From assembly GCF_003933245.1 (NCBI RefSeq), contig NZ_QUSX01000001.1:620001-684000 (forward strand): a DNA stretch of 64,000 nt, read 5' to 3'. The translations under genes were made by a program, and so were the position numbers. A model generated the notes under the pieces. The model saw only the letters and a program-made list of their open reading frames with translations. It had not been told where the DNA came from and did no database searches. Shown piece after piece: positions 26,812 to 34,930 of this stretch; the stretch's first letter is position 1; the number at the start of each line of letters is the position of its first letter. Source of the stretch: Maribacter algicola. Lineage in GTDB: Bacteria; Bacteroidota; Bacteroidia; Flavobacteriales; Flavobacteriaceae.

Positions 26812-27807
26812 ATGCGGGTATTATATGCCATTCAAGGTACTGGAAACGGGCATTTAAGCAGGGCAAGGGACGTAATTCCGGCTCTGCTTAATGAAAATAT
26901 AGATTTGGATATCCTGATCAGTGGTACACAGGCCGATATCGATTTGCCCTACTCAGTTAAATACCGATGCAAGGGATTGAGCTTCATATTCGGAAAAAAA
27001 GGGGGCGTGGATATGTGGAAGACCTACGTAAAATCGAACACCCTGCGATTGCAAAAGGAAATCCGAAGCATTCCGGTCCAGAACTACCATTTGATCATCA
27101 ATGATTTTGAACCTGTTTCCGCATGGGCCTGCAAACTGGCGGAAAAACCTTGCTTTAGTTTCAGCCATCAATCGGCCGTACTATCCAACAACGCCCCCAA
27201 ACCAAAGAAAAAGGACAGCTTGGGTAAAATGATACTAAAGAACTATGCGCCCGGCAGCCATCACTTTGGCCTGCATTTTAAATCCTATGACGAGGGTATT
27301 TTTACTCCTATTATCCGGGCCGATATTCGTAATGCAAACGTTTACGAGGGGGAACACTACACGGTCTATCTTCCATCCTACAGTGATGGAAAAATCATTC
27401 ATTTTCTTTCACAAATACCCAATGTAAAGTGGGATGTATTTTCAAAGCACAACAACCGGGAAACGGTCACCAAGAATTTGAGCATACGCCCCATTACCAA
27501 TGTAGCCTTTGTGCAAAGTATGGCCACTAGCAAGGGTGTTCTATGCGGGGCAGGTTTTGAAACCCCAGCGGAAGCACTTTATATGCAAAAGAAGCTACTC
27601 GTAGTTCCTATGAAAGGTCAATATGAACAACAATGCAATGCGGCCGCTTTGCAGGAAATGAACATTCCCGTCATAAAATCCTTAAAGGAAAAGCACCTGC
27701 CCAAGGTCATGGATTGGGTGGCATCCAATAAAAAAATTGAAGTAGATTACCCGAATATTACCAATGAAATAGTTCAAAAACTACTTCAGAAAAGCTTGCA
27801 GGAATAA
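26812..27807 (+). CDS. GT-B-like glycosyltransferase of the MJ1255/VC2487 type
   Basis: A 331-residue protein with the N-terminal sequence MRVLYAIQGTGNGHLSRARD, the glycine-rich loop of MurG-like glycosyltransferases, and a C-terminal motif GVLCGAGFETPAEALYMQKKLLVVPM that matches the nucleotide-sugar binding region of that fold. Soluble, probably membrane-associated in the cytosol. Donor and acceptor are unknown. It lies between an LpxH-like phosphatase and a GH1 enzyme, which suggests a glycolipid or other glycoconjugate pathway. Confidence 0.75.
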   Translation: MRVLYAIQGTGNGHLSRARDVIPALLNENIDLDILISGTQADIDLPYSVKYRCKGLSFIFGKKGGVDMWKTYVKSNTLRLQKEIRSIPVQNYHLIINDFEPVSAWACKLAEKPCFSFSHQSAVLSNNAPKPKKKDSLGKMILKNYAPGSHHFGLHFKSYDEGIFTPIIRADIRNANVYEGEHYTVYLPSYSDGKIIHFLSQIPNVKWDVFSKHNNRETVTKNLSIRPITNVAFVQSMATSKGVLCGAGFETPAEALYMQKKLLVVPMKGQYEQQCNAAALQEMNIPVIKSLKEKHLPKVMDWVASNKKIEVDYPNITNEIVQKLLQKSLQE

Positions 27808-27815
27808 GTCTCCAA

Positions 27816-29159
27816 ATGACGAAAAAGATTCACTCCTCAGATTTTAGCAAGGATTTTATTTGGGGGGTCTCCACGGCCGCTTTCCAGATTGAGGGGGGCC
27901 ATGACAAACATGGCAAAGGGCCTTCCATTTGGGACGTTTTTACCTCAAGGAAGGGAAAAATTCGCGGAAACGATACGGCCAAAACCAGTTGTGATTTTTA
28001 CCACAGGTACAAGGAAGATATCAACCTGATGAAATCCTTGAATATCCCAAATTTTAGGTTCTCCATTTCCTGGAGCAGGATATTGCCTACGGGCACGGGT
28101 AAAATAAATACGGAGGGAATTGCCTTCTACAATAGGGTCATCGACTATTGCCTGGAACAGGACATAACTCCTTGGATCACTTTATACCATTGGGACCTAC
28201 CCCACGAGCTTGAGTTGAAGGGAGGATGGACCAACAGGGAAATCTTGGATTGGTTTGGGGAATACACTAAGGTTTGCGCCCAATCCTTTGGCGACCGGGT
28301 CAAACATTGGATGGTACTGAACGAACCTATGGTGTTTACCGGCGGTGGCTATTTTTTGGGAGTCCACGCCCCGGGAAAAAAAGGAATGCGCAATTTTCTT
28401 CCTGCCGTTCATCACGCGCAATTGTCTCAAGCGGTTGGGGGACGCATGATTCGAAAATGGATTCCCGATGCAAAAATTGGAACTACATACTCCTGTTCCT
28501 ACATTGTACCAAAAAACAAATCACCAAGGAACATCAAAGCGGCAAAAAGGGTAGATGCACTTTTAAACCGTATTTTTATTGAACCTGTTTTGGGTCTAGG
28601 CTATCCTGAAAAAGATTTGCCGATCTTAAAAAAACTAAGACCTTATATACTCCCTGGGGATATGGAGAAAAGTCGATTTGAATTTGACTTCATCGGCATT
28701 CAAAACTATACTAGGGAGGTTGTACAACACAGCTATTTTATTCCTTACATCCAGGCCAAGATCATAGAAGCCCCCAAAAGAAATGTTCGCACCACATTGA
28801 TGGATTGGGAGGTATATCCACCCAGTATCTATGAAATGATACGCAAATACAACAGTTATAAAACGTTGCCCGATCTTATCATCACGGAGAACGGGGCCGC
28901 ATTTCAGGATACGTTCACAGAAGGAAAAATCAAGGACAAAAAAAGACAGAAGTTCCTTAAGGACCACTTGGAGCAAGTACTAAAAGCCAAAAAGGAAGGG
29001 TTAAACGTTCATGGGTACTTCGTGTGGACGCTCACGGATAATTTTGAGTGGGCCGAAGGATACCACCCCGGTTTTGGATTGGTCCATGTCAATTTTAAGA
29101 CGCAAAAACGCACCGTGAAAAAATCGGGAAAGTGGTATAAGAAGTTTTTGGAAGTTTAA
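27816..29159 (+). CDS. Glycoside hydrolase family 1 (beta-glucosidase-like)
   Basis: A 447-residue (beta/alpha)8 enzyme of GH1. FIWGVSTAAFQIEGG at the N terminus, the acid/base Glu170 in VLNEP and the nucleophile Glu358 in ITENG are all present, so it should be active. The sugar-binding WTLTDNFEWAEGY motif is at about 405-420. No signal peptide, so it acts in the cytosol. It starts 8 bp after the glycosyltransferase gene; hydrolysis of, or transfer from, an intracellular beta-glycoside is likely. Confidence 0.93.
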   Translation: MTKKIHSSDFSKDFIWGVSTAAFQIEGGHDKHGKGPSIWDVFTSRKGKIRGNDTAKTSCDFYHRYKEDINLMKSLNIPNFRFSISWSRILPTGTGKINTEGIAFYNRVIDYCLEQDITPWITLYHWDLPHELELKGGWTNREILDWFGEYTKVCAQSFGDRVKHWMVLNEPMVFTGGGYFLGVHAPGKKGMRNFLPAVHHAQLSQAVGGRMIRKWIPDAKIGTTYSCSYIVPKNKSPRNIKAAKRVDALLNRIFIEPVLGLGYPEKDLPILKKLRPYILPGDMEKSRFEFDFIGIQNYTREVVQHSYFIPYIQAKIIEAPKRNVRTTLMDWEVYPPSIYEMIRKYNSYKTLPDLIITENGAAFQDTFTEGKIKDKKRQKFLKDHLEQVLKAKKEGLNVHGYFVWTLTDNFEWAEGYHPGFGLVHVNFKTQKRTVKKSGKWYKKFLEV

Positions 29160-29194
29160 CAGTAATGCGTACTGATTGTTCTAAAAGAAATAGA

Positions 29195-29218
29195 AAAGCC
29201 GATGCTCCCATCGGCTTT
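29195..29218 (+). terminator. Terminator after the GH1 gene
   Basis: AAAGCCGATG / CATCGGCTTT, 10-bp stem, 4-base loop, 36 bp after the stop. The T run after it is short. Confidence 0.75.
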
Positions 29219-29293
29219 AGCTAACTAACTCAAAAATTACATGAATCTTATTACACGCAGGGCAAAAATAAGGCCCTATTTTTGAGGATATGT

Positions 29294-29322
29294 TAAGATA
29301 ACCTAAGCAATTTGTTATCTTA
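29294..29322 (-). terminator. Possible weak terminator at the end of the acyl-CoA dehydrogenase gene
   Basis: TAAGATAAC and GTTATCTTA form a 9-bp stem around 11 bases; the stem includes the stop codon of the minus-strand gene. AT-rich and without a T run, so uncertain. Confidence 0.35.
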
Positions 29323-30498
29323 TTTAAAGGCTTGGTGGCCCGTAATATCCGCTCCGGTAATCAAGAGATGGATATCATGGGTGCCTTCATAGGTAATCAC
29401 ACTCTCCAGATTCATCATGTGGCGCATTATACTGTAATCACCGGTGATACCCATACCGCCCAAAACCTGTCTGGCTTCCCTAGCTATGTTGATGGCCATT
29501 TCCACATTGTTCCGTTTTGCCATGGAAATCTGGGCCGTTGTGGCCCTACCCTCGTTCTTTAGCTGACCCAGCCTAAATGCCAATAATTGGGCCTTGGTGA
29601 TTTCCGTAATCATTTCGGCCAATTTTTTCTGCTGCAATTGAAAAGCGGCGATTGGCTTGCCAAATTGCACCCTTTCCTTCGCATATCGCAAGGCCGTATC
29701 ATAGCAGTCCATTGCAGCTCCTATGGCGCCCCAGGAAATCCCATATCGGGCCGAGTCCAAACAACCCAACGGCGCCCCAAGCCCCGATTTGTTCGGTAGC
29801 AAATTTTCCTTGGGCACTTTTACATTGTCGAAAATAAGCTCTCCTGTGGCCGAGGCCCGTAAGGACCATTTATTATGTGTTTCCGGAGTAGAGAATCCTT
29901 CCATACCACGTTCTACGATGAGTCCGTGAATCCTTCCCTCCTCGTTCTTGGCCCAAACTACGGCGATGTCCGCAAAGGGAGAATTTGAAATCCACAATTT
30001 TGCCCCGTTCAACAAATAATGGTCGCCCATATCCTTGAACTTGGTTTCCATACCGCCCGGATTGGAACCATGATTGGGTTCCGTTAAACCAAAACAGCCC
30101 ATCATCTCCCCACTTGCCATTTTAGGTAGGTACTTCTTGCGCTGTTCTTCATTACCGTAGGTAAAGATGGGGTACATGACCAAGGAGGACTGTACGGATG
30201 CCGTTGAACGTACACCACTATCCCCGCGTTCTATTTCCTGCATGATAAGGCCATAACTGATTTGGTCAAGTCCCGCGCCTCCGTACTCTTCGGGAATATA
30301 GGGACCAAAAGCTCCAATCTCGGCCAGTCCACCAATAATCTGATTGGGAAACTCGGCCTTTTGGGCATACGTTTCAATAATAGGAGAAACGTCCCTCTTC
30401 ACCCATTGCCTGGCAGCATCACGTACCAATTTATGTTCTTCAGAAAGTAAATCATCCAAATTATAATAGTCGGGAGCTTCGAATAAGTCAGGTTTCAT
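29320..30498 (-). CDS. Glutaryl-CoA dehydrogenase (acyl-CoA dehydrogenase family)
   Basis: A 392-residue flavoprotein that oxidises and decarboxylates glutaryl-CoA to crotonyl-CoA in lysine or tryptophan breakdown. The assignment rests on GVRSTASVQSSLVMYPI, where Arg97 matches the residue that binds the glutaryl carboxylate, and on the catalytic Glu371 in YEGTHDIH. FAD-binding motifs CFGLTEPNHGS and KLWISN are present. It lies 50 bp downstream of the tRNA methyltransferase gene on the same strand, probably by chance. Confidence 0.88.
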   Translation of the reverse strand: MKPDLFEAPDYYNLDDLLSEEHKLVRDAARQWVKRDVSPIIETYAQKAEFPNQIIGGLAEIGAFGPYIPEEYGGAGLDQISYGLIMQEIERGDSGVRSTASVQSSLVMYPIFTYGNEEQRKKYLPKMASGEMMGCFGLTEPNHGSNPGGMETKFKDMGDHYLLNGAKLWISNSPFADIAVVWAKNEEGRIHGLIVERGMEGFSTPETHNKWSLRASATGELIFDNVKVPKENLLPNKSGLGAPLGCLDSARYGISWGAIGAAMDCYDTALRYAKERVQFGKPIAAFQLQQKKLAEMITEITKAQLLAFRLGQLKNEGRATTAQISMAKRNNVEMAINIAREARQVLGGMGITGDYSIMRHMMNLESVITYEGTHDIHLLITGADITGHQAFK

Positions 30499-30548
30499 AC
30501 ATGCAATTTATAAGTGCAGTAAAAATATAACATTGTCAAAACAATAAG

Positions 30549-31262
30549 TTACATTTTTAGATAAAAGTCTTTGGTCAGTGCAATATATTCGTTGGTATAC
30601 ACATGCCTTTCTTTCTCTATAATCAAAACTTCAACTATTGTATCGGCCTTTGTTCTTGAAAATTCGATCAGACTTCTTTTGAAAGGGGCATCCTCATGAC
30701 CTTTGATATGGCAGACTCTCAAAGCATAAAGAGCTTCGGCATTCGCCAAATTGATAAATACTTCAGTTTCCTTAAAAGGAATTATGACCGAAAACCGACC
30801 CGCATCGGACAATAATTTGGAAACACCTTCCACCAATTCCGTAAAAGGCAATGTATCGTTCTGGCGTGCCAAATCCCTTAGAGTGTTGCCACTGGAAACC
30901 TTTTCACTGTAGAAAGGAGGATTACTAATGATCAAATCATATACCTCATCCATTTCATCGACAAACTCGTCCAATCCGGCATGGTAGCAATAGAGTCGGT
31001 CGCCCCAAGGAGAAGCTTCAAAATTATCCACACATTGTTCGTAGGCATTTTCATCGATTTCAAGCGCATCGATGGTAAGCGCATCGCATCTTTGGGCCAA
31101 CATTAGGGATAATACACCTGTACCTGCACCAATATCCAAAATGGATTGTGGCTCAAAATCAACATCCGTCCACGCGCCTAAAAGGACTCCATCGGTCCCA
31201 ATTTTCATCGCACAACGTTCTTGGTCAATTTTAAATTTTTTAAAGCAAAAAGTTTCCTTCAA
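30549..31262 (-). CDS. tRNA1(Val) adenine-37 N6-methyltransferase
   Basis: A 237-residue SAM-dependent methyltransferase of the TrmN6 (YfiC) type. The N terminus FKKFKIDQERCAMKIGTDGVLLGAW is typical for this family, followed by the SAM motif ILDIGAGTGVLSLMLAQR and the N6-adenine motif IISNPPFY. It modifies A37 of tRNA-Val. Divergent from the CHRD lipoprotein gene. Confidence 0.9.
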   Translation of the reverse strand: MKETFCFKKFKIDQERCAMKIGTDGVLLGAWTDVDFEPQSILDIGAGTGVLSLMLAQRCDALTIDALEIDENAYEQCVDNFEASPWGDRLYCYHAGLDEFVDEMDEVYDLIISNPPFYSEKVSSGNTLRDLARQNDTLPFTELVEGVSKLLSDAGRFSVIIPFKETEVFINLANAEALYALRVCHIKGHEDAPFKRSLIEFSRTKADTIVEVLIIEKERHVYTNEYIALTKDFYLKM

Positions 31263-31374
31263 CGAATTGTTTTTTGGAATGTATCGAAAATGGACAGGGC
31301 CAAAGGTTCAAAAAATTAAAAACCAAACCCCTTGGAAATTCTTCCGTACATAAACATACATAAAAACAATTATT

Positions 31375-33327
31375 ATGAAACTAAGAAAAACATTTAGATT
31401 TATCCTGCCCATAGTCATGGGCGCAATGCTCTTCACCTCTTGTAGTGATGACGACGGTGACTTTATACCTCCAATAATCGATGGAGGCGATTCCGAAACC
31501 TATCAATTGAGCTCCGTTTCCAATCCGGACATATCGGGTACAGCCAAAATTATTGATAACGAGGACAACTCCATTACCGTTGAGCTGGAGCTGCAGAATA
31601 CCCCAAGTGGAGGAATGCATCCCGCGCATATCCACTTTAATACCGCCGCGGAAGGTGGGGATATAGCAATTACCTTGGGAACGGTGGACGGTTCCACAGG
31701 AATGAGTTCCGTTACTTTCTCCACTTTGGACGATGGAACCGCAATTTCCTACGAAGAACTGTTGGATTTTGACGGATATATCAATGTCCATGCCAGTGCA
31801 GATGACCTTGCAACTTTGGTTGCCCAAGGTGATATAGGTCAAAATGAACTAAACGGAGAAACCAAAGTTTATGAGCTGGGCAGTGTGGCGATTGAAGAAA
31901 TTAGCGGTACGGCTACATTTTCAGAAAGAGTAAATGGGGAAGCTTTAGCTACAATTGTATTGAACAATACGCCCGCTGATGGAATGCACCCAGGACACAT
32001 TCATATGAACACGGCTGCAGAAGGTGGTGATATTGCTTTCACCTTCAATCCAGTCAATGGTGCTACCGGCATAAGTAATACAAACGTCTCTATGTTGGAT
32101 GACGGTACCGCTTTTGGTTACAACGATGTGCTTACCTATGACGGATATATCAATATCCATTTAAGTGCCAATGACCTGGCGACTTTAGTAGCCCAAGGGG
32201 ATATTGGACAAAACGAACTGACAGGGGAATCCAAAAGCTATGAACTAGCTTCCGTGGATGTGGAAGGAATTGACGGTACGGCCACTTTTGAAGAGCGGGT
32301 CAACGGTGAAGCACTGGCAACACTAATGTTAAATAACACCCCTGAAGACGGAACACATCCTGCACATATTCACATGAATACGGCCGCTGAAGGTGGAGAC
32401 ATCATCTTTACTTTTAATCCTGTAAATGGTGCTACAGGAAAAAGCATGACCAATGTAACCGCGTTGGATGACGATACTTCATTTGGCTACGACCAAGTGT
32501 TGGAGGTAGATGGTTATATCAATGTTCATTTAAGTGCCGATGATTTGGCGACTTTGGTTGCACAAAGCGATATTGGACAGAATGAATTGACCGGGGAAGC
32601 CAAAACATACGAATTAGGTTCCGTTGCGGTACCGACTATCTCTGGTACAGCGACCTTCGAAGAGCGCGTTAATGGAGAGGCTTTGGCAACTATCATGCTT
32701 GAAGGTACTCCAGATGGTGGCATGCACCCAGGACATATCCATGCGAATAGTGCCGCGGAATCAGGTGACATCTTGTTTACGTTTAATCCTGTGAATGGTA
32801 CCACTGGTATGAGTAAGACGAATGTGGCTACCCTAGATGACGATACCGCTTTTGGATATGAAGATGTACTTGTTGTGGATGGATACATTAATATTCATTT
32901 AAGCGCAGACGATTTGGCTACTTTGGTAGCACAAGGTGACATAGGTGAGAATGAATTAACAGGTACTTCCAAAACGTATGCCTTGGCTACGGTAGATGTT
33001 CCCGGAATTAGCGGTAATGCAACTTTTTTTGAACGGGTAAGCGGTAATGCCCTGGCGGTAATCGAACTCACAGGAACCCCGGCAGATGGCGTTCACCCAG
33101 CCCATATCCATGCAAATAGTGCTGCAGAAACTGGCCCAATTATTTTTAGCTTTAATCCAGTTGACGGGACTACGGGCATGAGTAGCACGCATGTTGAAAT
33201 CTTGGACGATGAAACCCCGTTCAGTTATCAGGACGTATTGGGTGTTGACGGTTATATAAATGTACATTTAAGTCCGGATGACCTTGCAACTTTGGTTGCA
33301 CAGGCCGACATAGGAATAAACGAATAA
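31375..33327 (+). CDS. Surface lipoprotein with five CHRD domains
   Basis: A 650-residue lipoprotein: signal peptide, lipobox ending LFTSCSDDD with Cys at about residue 23, then five tandem CHRD domains of about 123 residues each. Every repeat keeps the HPxHIH motif, an AAExG run, a DxVLxxDGYINxH segment and DDLATLVAQ at its end. The histidine cluster could bind metal. CHRD domains occur in chordin and in bacterial surface proteins; their role here is unknown. A terminator follows. Confidence 0.9.
   Translation: MKLRKTFRFILPIVMGAMLFTSCSDDDGDFIPPIIDGGDSETYQLSSVSNPDISGTAKIIDNEDNSITVELELQNTPSGGMHPAHIHFNTAAEGGDIAITLGTVDGSTGMSSVTFSTLDDGTAISYEELLDFDGYINVHASADDLATLVAQGDIGQNELNGETKVYELGSVAIEEISGTATFSERVNGEALATIVLNNTPADGMHPGHIHMNTAAEGGDIAFTFNPVNGATGISNTNVSMLDDGTAFGYNDVLTYDGYINIHLSANDLATLVAQGDIGQNELTGESKSYELASVDVEGIDGTATFEERVNGEALATLMLNNTPEDGTHPAHIHMNTAAEGGDIIFTFNPVNGATGKSMTNVTALDDDTSFGYDQVLEVDGYINVHLSADDLATLVAQSDIGQNELTGEAKTYELGSVAVPTISGTATFEERVNGEALATIMLEGTPDGGMHPGHIHANSAAESGDILFTFNPVNGTTGMSKTNVATLDDDTAFGYEDVLVVDGYINIHLSADDLATLVAQGDIGENELTGTSKTYALATVDVPGISGNATFFERVSGNALAVIELTGTPADGVHPAHIHANSAAETGPIIFSFNPVDGTTGMSSTHVEILDDETPFSYQDVLGVDGYINVHLSPDDLATLVAQADIGINE
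31495..33324 (+). repeat. Five tandem coding repeats of about 369 bp
   Basis: Repeat units start near 31495, 31864, 32233, 32602 and 32971, each encoding one CHRD domain. Units 2 to 4 are most alike (shared VNGEALAT and FNPVNG runs), suggesting expansion within the gene. Confidence 0.85.
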
Positions 33328-33346
33328 GAACATTTTATAATTTAAA

Positions 33347-33378
33347 AAAAATGGCGACCAAATTTGGTCGCCATTTTT
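33347..33378. terminator. Bidirectional terminator between CHRD and sulfatase genes
   Basis: A perfect 32-bp palindrome, with arms AAAAATGGCGACCAAA and its complement, flanked by A on one side and T on the other. It separates two convergent genes. Confidence 0.9.
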
Positions 33379-33409
33379 AGTATTGATTAGAATGAAATCT
33401 GATGTATTT

Positions 33410-34852
33410 CTATTTGGCTCTTCCAGGCTCCCTGCGTTCGCTGCCTTCCATTCCCATAAGGCTATCACCCAACTCGGCACGCATTGCATCGGCCATAGCC
33501 TTAATTACTTCCACAACTTCCGGATATTCCCCGGCCATGTTTTTGGTCTCACTTTCATCATTTTCCAAATCATACAATTCTATTTCTTCCAAATCGACCA
33601 ATTTATAATCACCTGGCAGACCGTCCTTGCCCGGTTCCTGACCTTCCATGGTTCTATAGGTATGGGGAAAATACAGTTTCCATTTTCCATAGCGCACCCC
33701 AAACAGTTCATTGACGTGATAGTAATAGAAATAGGCCTTTTGGGGACTATTCTCGGTTAGGCCCGTGAACAGACTCCAAGCACTTTTACCGTCTATTTTC
33801 TTTTGGGGCAATTGGGCATTTGTTGCCTCGGCGATGGTTGGCAAAATATCGATGGCCATGACCGGTGCGTCCACCACCCTATCCGCGGGTATTTTCTTAG
33901 GATATTTTATCAGAAAAGGTTCCCGCTGGCCGCCTTCCCAAGCCGTACCTTTGCCTTCCCTGAGAGGATATGCACTACCGGCATGATTTCCATAGGCGAG
34001 CCAAGGTCCATTGTCCGACGTAAAAATTACAATCGTGTTTTCGGTGAGACCATTCTTGTCCAGAGCTTTTAAAATTTCGCCCACGGACCAATCCAGTTCC
34101 ATAATCACATCGCCATATAGCCCCCTATCCGATTTTCCCTTGAACTTATCAGAAACAAACAAGGGTACATGGGGTTGTGGGTGGGGAACATATAGAAAAA
34201 ATGGTTTGTCCTTGTTGCTATTAATAAAACTGACACTTCTTTCCGTAATCATCGTGGTCAGATTGGATTGATCAGTAAGCGTATCTATTACTTTCTCATT
34301 GTGATAAAGTTCCAAGGGGCCAAAATTAAATACCGGCCCTTGCTGTGGATGCAAAGGCCACATATCGTTGGAATAAGGAATCCCAAAATATTCATCAAAT
34401 CCTTGATTATTGGGCATAAATTCGGGTGCATCTCCCAAGTGCCATTTACCAAAAATTCCTGTAGCATACCCCTTTGCTTTTAGTATTTCTGCCAAAGTAG
34501 TTTCCTCTGGGTTAAGTCCAACCTTACTGTTTGGCATCAATGCATTATGGATGCCAATCCTATTAGGGTAGCATCCCGTCAGGATACCTGCCCTAGATGC
34601 GGAGCAAACTGCTTGTGCGGCATAGAAACTTGTCAATTTCAACCCCTCTTTTGCCATTTGGTCCAGGTTAGGGGTCTTTATATCACCAGCCCCAAAAACT
34701 CCTACGTCATTATAGCCTTGGTCGTCCGTAAAGATCAAAACGACATTGGGTGGTCGATTTTCATCCGATGTAGTTTTCACCTTGGTTTCTTCGCAAGACT
34801 GTATTAAAAGTAGGGTAAAAAAGACAATTCCATTAAAATTTAAATGTTTCAT
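33410..34852 (-). CDS. Sulfatase lipoprotein (formylglycine-dependent)
   Basis: A 480-residue type I sulfatase. The signature Cys83-Ser-Ala-Ser-Arg87 is the site turned into formylglycine, and metal ligands appear in IFTDDQGYND near residue 42 and IFTSDNGPW near 275. A signal peptide ends in LLLIQSC, a lipobox with Cys20, so it is an envelope lipoprotein. ATG at 34852 chosen; a GTG two codons earlier is possible. Its sulphated substrate is likely a marine glycan. It needs a formylglycine-generating enzyme not seen in this window. Confidence 0.92.
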   Translation of the reverse strand: MKHLNFNGIVFFTLLLIQSCEETKVKTTSDENRPPNVVLIFTDDQGYNDVGVFGAGDIKTPNLDQMAKEGLKLTSFYAAQAVCSASRAGILTGCYPNRIGIHNALMPNSKVGLNPEETTLAEILKAKGYATGIFGKWHLGDAPEFMPNNQGFDEYFGIPYSNDMWPLHPQQGPVFNFGPLELYHNEKVIDTLTDQSNLTTMITERSVSFINSNKDKPFFLYVPHPQPHVPLFVSDKFKGKSDRGLYGDVIMELDWSVGEILKALDKNGLTENTIVIFTSDNGPWLAYGNHAGSAYPLREGKGTAWEGGQREPFLIKYPKKIPADRVVDAPVMAIDILPTIAEATNAQLPQKKIDGKSAWSLFTGLTENSPQKAYFYYYHVNELFGVRYGKWKLYFPHTYRTMEGQEPGKDGLPGDYKLVDLEEIELYDLENDESETKNMAGEYPEVVEVIKAMADAMRAELGDSLMGMEGSERREPGRAK

Positions 34853-34930
34853 TGACACTTTTTAAAAACACAGCGTTAAAATCCTTGTTAGATGCCATGA
34901 ATATAGTTAATTTCCGAACTTATATATAGA

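Noticed and set aside
34853..34859. GTG two codons upstream of the sulfatase ATG
   Set aside because: The ATG at 34852 is stronger and places the lipoprotein signal at the N terminus.
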